This document shows, piece after piece, positions 22,557 to 24,923 of a stretch of DNA of 24,923 bases. The DNA is from JAFGED01 sp964551295 (GTDB lineage Bacteria > Chloroflexota > Anaerolineae > B4-G1): positions 1 through 24,923 of the forward strand of contig CAZKDJ010000045.1 of NCBI GenBank assembly GCA_964551295.1. The letters are read 5' to 3'. The notes beneath the pieces were generated by a model. The model ran no database searches. It saw only the letters and a program-made list of their open reading frames with translations, and was not told the DNA's origin. Made by a program: the position numbers and the translations under genes. Within the stretch, counting starts at the first letter, position 1. Every line of letters begins with the position of its first letter.

Positions 22557-22799
22557 ATGATTGGGAAACCGACCGAGTCTTCATTTGATGATTCTCCTGA
22601 TTTAAAAACCAGAATACTTGGTGAGATGAGGCGTCAAGGTGTTGAAGAGAATATTCGTGAGTTTGTGCAGGAGTCGTATGAGGCGGCTCTCGGCAACCTT
22701 AACCTTGGTTCGTTACCACTGCTATCGCGCGCCGAACGTAGACGCTTACGGTTGCTCGTTCAGAATGATATCCTTCGTGGAATGATCGTGAGGGATTAG
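22557..22799 (+). CDS. Small hypothetical protein (80 aa)
   Basis: I do not recognise this protein. I start it at the ATG at 22557, behind a G-rich GGGGGGA; the frame is open another 21 codons upstream. It is charged and probably helical: a short polar N-terminus, then GEMRRQGVEENIREFVQESYEAALGN (in two overlapping helices), and a basic RAERRRLRLLVQNDILRG near the end. No membrane helix or signal is seen. Its base composition is clearly more AT-rich than ftsY and prfB on either side, so it may be acquired. It ends 19 bases before prfB and could share its mRNA. Confidence 0.55.
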   Translation: MIGKPTESSFDDSPDLKTRILGEMRRQGVEENIREFVQESYEAALGNLNLGSLPLLSRAERRRLRLLVQNDILRGMIVRD

Positions 22800-22818
22800 C
22801 CCCAAACTGGAGGCATTT

Positions 22819-23908
22819 GTGGAAGAACTCGTCAATCGTCTGACGACCCTGAAGGAAAAGCTCGACTACATCCGGGGGCGTCTTTGACCTAGCTGCCAAA
22901 GAGAAGGAAATCGCCGAGCTGGAGAAGCGCGCCAGCGCCCCGGACTTTTGGGGCGATCCCGAGACAGCACAGGGCGCGATGCGCAGGCTCTCCAGCTTGC
23001 AAGAGGAGGTAGAGCGGTGGAATCTGCTGGCGCAGCGGGTGCACGACGCGCTCGAGCTCGCTACGCTGGGTGACGAGAGTTTGGCGGAGGAGTTGACCGC
23101 CGAGGCGGAGACACTGGAGGAAGAGGTCGATCGTCTGGAGTTTCACCTGCTCCTCTCCGGTCCCCACGACCGGGGCGACGCCATCCTGGCCATCCACGCC
23201 GGGGCCGGTGGCACCGACGCTCAGGACTGGACCGAGATGCTGCTGCGCATGTACCTGCGCTGGACCGAGGCACGCGGATACAAAGGCGAGTTGGTGGATC
23301 GCCTGCCCGGCGAGGAGGCGGGCATCAAGCGCGCCATGATCTCCATCTCGGGTTCCTATGCTTACGGTTACGCGCGCGCCGAGCGGGGCGTGCATCGCCT
23401 GGTGCGCCTATCTCCCTTCGACGCCGCTCACCGCCGTCACACCTCCTTTGCCCTGGTCGAGGCGTGGCCCGATCTCGACGACGATATCTCGGTGACCATC
23501 AGCCCAGACGACGTACAGATCGATACCTTCCGCGCTTCGTCGGCCGGCGGCCAGCACATGCAAAAGAACGATACCGCGGTGCGCCTGACACACGTGCCCA
23601 CCGGCATCGTCGTCTCGTGTCAGAACGAGCGCTCACAGACTCAGAACCGCGAGGCGGCGATGCGTGTGCTGCGGGCGCGCTTGATCCAGTTGGAGGAGGA
23701 AAAGCTCCAGGCAGAGATTGCCGAACTGAAGGGGGAGCACGTCGATGCCGGTTGGGGCAATCAGATTCGCTCTTACGTGCTGCATCCTTACCAGATGGTG
23801 AAGGACCACCGCACCAATCATGAGACAGGAAACGTGCAGGCTGTTCTCGACGGGCGGCTGGATGACTTTATTGAGGCCTATTTGCGTTTCACGATGGGAT
23901 CGGATTAG
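22819..23908 (+). CDS. prfB: Peptide chain release factor 2, with +1 programmed frameshift
   Basis: Class-1 release factor that reads UGA and UAA and triggers peptide release. Translation starts at a GTG (22819, TGGAGG upstream) and meets an in-frame TGA after 22 codons; a +1 shift at CTT-TGA-C joins it to the main frame from 22886. The full product is about 362 residues (E. coli 365). The stop-codon-reading SPF tripeptide falls at about 198-200 (LSPFDAAHRRHTSFALVEAWP, in two overlapping parts) and the catalytic GGQ at 243-245 (SAGGQHMQKNDTAVRLTH). The SPF confirms RF2 rather than RF1. A gene caller ignoring the shift would begin it too late, near 22979. Confidence 0.95.
22874..22888 (+). promoter_or_regulatory. 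prfB programmed +1 frameshift site
   Basis: An internal Shine-Dalgarno-like GGGGG (22874-22878), three bases, then CTT-TGA-C (22882-22888) reproduce the spacing and slippery codon of the classical RF2 autoregulatory site. Low RF2 lets the ribosome pause at UGA and slip +1; ample RF2 terminates after 22 residues. Confidence 0.95.
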
Positions 23909-23943
23909 GCAGCTAGCAGGCATCAGTCAAAGGGGAGGCAAAA

Positions 23944-24923
23944 ATGAGAAAGTCTGATATGGACGAGAGGAAAAAGCTCGCAGCCGAGCGTGCGGCCAGG
24001 GCCGCGAAGCGAAAGGCCCGCGCTGCTGTCAAGATCGCCGCCAGCGCAAGTGAAGAGGCGCGGGCCAAGCTGGAGGATCTCCAGGACTCGTTCGACGATT
24101 TGCAGGAATCGCTGTTGATGACCCGTGTGCGCAACAACATGGAGGAGGTCGGAACCAAACTTTCTCTATTACCGAGCAAGATCGAGCAACTCCGCACCCG
24201 CGGCTATGCATTCCGCAGCTTTTTGGAGAACAAGATCGAGGTGCTGGCCGAAAAGTGGGAGCAGGCGCGGGCCAAGGTATCGCGGGAGATCGACAAGCGC
24301 ACGCGGGAGCTGGAACAAGAATCGGATGAGGTTGAAGGCGTACTACGGCAGGCGGCGACCAGCGCCAGGGAGGCCTCCGTCTCCCGCGCCGAAAGCGCCC
24401 TTAACACGCTGGAGAGCAAGGTGCGGGCGGCCGAGTCGGCAATCGAGGCCATGTACAACACCTTGGAGCAGAACGTGAACCAGACCAGCGCGCAGGTGGA
24501 CGAGGTCGAGTGGCTGCTCGATCAGATCGACGAGGCCTGCTTTGAGCTTCATCCGGCCGAGGATCCCGTGATGGCTTGCGAGGCCGAGTACATGGAGACC
24601 GAGAAGGAGGGGCTGAAGGGCATCCTGTACCTGACCGACGAGCGGTTGGTCTTTGAGCGCAAGGAGCAGGTCGCTACCAAGAAGGTGCTCTTTATCACCA
24701 CCGAGAAAGAGACCGTGCACGAGCTCCTGCTTGAGGTTCCCGTCGGCCAGATCGAGGAGGTCAAGGCGCAGGACAAGAAAAAGTTCCTGGGACGCAAAGA
24801 GATGTTGGAGCTGCTTTTCGCTCCCGAGGCGGATTTCAGCGGCGCCACCTTCCGCTTGCACGGCGGCGCCAAGAACGAGGATTGGGATGCGCTGATCGGC
24901 CGCGTCAAGTCTGGCGAGATCGA
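23944..24923 (+). CDS. Coiled-coil protein with C-terminal GRAM/PH-like domain, 3' end missing
   Basis: Open from the ATG at 23944 (AGGGGAGG upstream) to the window end, at least 326 residues. The N-terminus is rich in Lys/Arg/Ala/Glu, and a long coiled coil extends to about residue 200 (LEDLQDSFDDLQESLL, VLAEKWEQARAKVSREIDK, NTLESKVRAAESAIEAMY). The C-terminal part contains EAEYMETEKEGLKGILYL, then TDERLVFERKE, and later VPVGQIEEVKAQDKKKF, a pattern of GRAM/bacterial PH domains that bind membranes or proteins. No signal peptide or membrane helix is seen. The role is unknown; it is 35 bases after prfB and may be in the same transcript. Confidence 0.75.
   Translation, partial: MRKSDMDERKKLAAERAARAAKRKARAAVKIAASASEEARAKLEDLQDSFDDLQESLLMTRVRNNMEEVGTKLSLLPSKIEQLRTRGYAFRSFLENKIEVLAEKWEQARAKVSREIDKRTRELEQESDEVEGVLRQAATSAREASVSRAESALNTLESKVRAAESAIEAMYNTLEQNVNQTSAQVDEVEWLLDQIDEACFELHPAEDPVMACEAEYMETEKEGLKGILYLTDERLVFERKEQVATKKVLFITTEKETVHELLLEVPVGQIEEVKAQDKKKFLGRKEMLELLFAPEADFSGATFRLHGGAKNEDWDALIGRVKSGEI

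Overview
The window looks like a chromosomal segment of a moderately GC-rich bacterium, most likely a member of the Chloroflexota (Anaerolineae or Caldilineae type). This is an inference from the lipoproteins with an Ala-Ala-Cys-Cys-Pro lipobox followed by Pro/Glu/Thr-rich linkers, the abundance of sugar ABC transporters, and many palindromic intergenic repeats. No rRNA, tRNA, CRISPR array, transposase gene or phage gene was seen.

Layout. (1) Bases 1-7694, plus strand: a tightly overlapping CUT2-type (rhamnose/ribose/AI-2 class) ABC transporter operon with permease (cut by the window edge), permease, double ATPase, permease, permease and two paralogous substrate-binding lipoproteins. A perfect 17-bp hairpin separates the two lipoprotein genes. 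(2) 7741-8799: an orphan response regulator with an unusual receiver-LuxR-receiver order, behind a promoter that predicts a leaderless mRNA. (3) 8866-9317: a ~100-bp inverted-repeat element next to a decayed membrane-protein gene. (4) 9318-17066: a uronic-acid oligosaccharide locus. The minus strand carries a CUT1 binding lipoprotein, two permeases (no ATPase) and a beta-glucuronidase. The plus strand carries a divergent LacI regulator and a GH88 unsaturated glucuronyl hydrolase. The 330-bp divergent region holds a perfect-consensus promoter, two tandem promoters and palindromes. (5) 17101-21303, minus strand: a DUF2723 membrane protein, a second palindromic element beside a PAS-domain remnant, then RNase III, a SpoU/TrmH RNA methyltransferase and a DPM1-like glycosyltransferase. 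(6) 21533-24923, plus strand: ftsY, a small unknown gene, prfB with the classic +1 programmed frameshift, and a coiled-coil protein with a GRAM/PH-like C-terminus that runs off the window.

How it works together. In region 4, oligosaccharides ending in glucuronate or unsaturated glucuronate would be captured by the lipoprotein, imported by the two permeases with an ATPase encoded elsewhere, and cut in the cytoplasm by the two hydrolases, neither of which has a signal peptide. LacI is the probable local switch. Region 1 is a separate sugar importer, perhaps for a deoxyhexose. Regions 5 and 6 are mainly housekeeping (RNA processing, protein targeting, translation termination).

The most noteworthy items are the architecture of the glucuronide locus and its divergent control region, the four-permease/two-binding-protein CUT2 operon, the receiver-LuxR-receiver protein, and the palindromic elements abutting gene remnants. 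I see no clear sign of a wholly new system.
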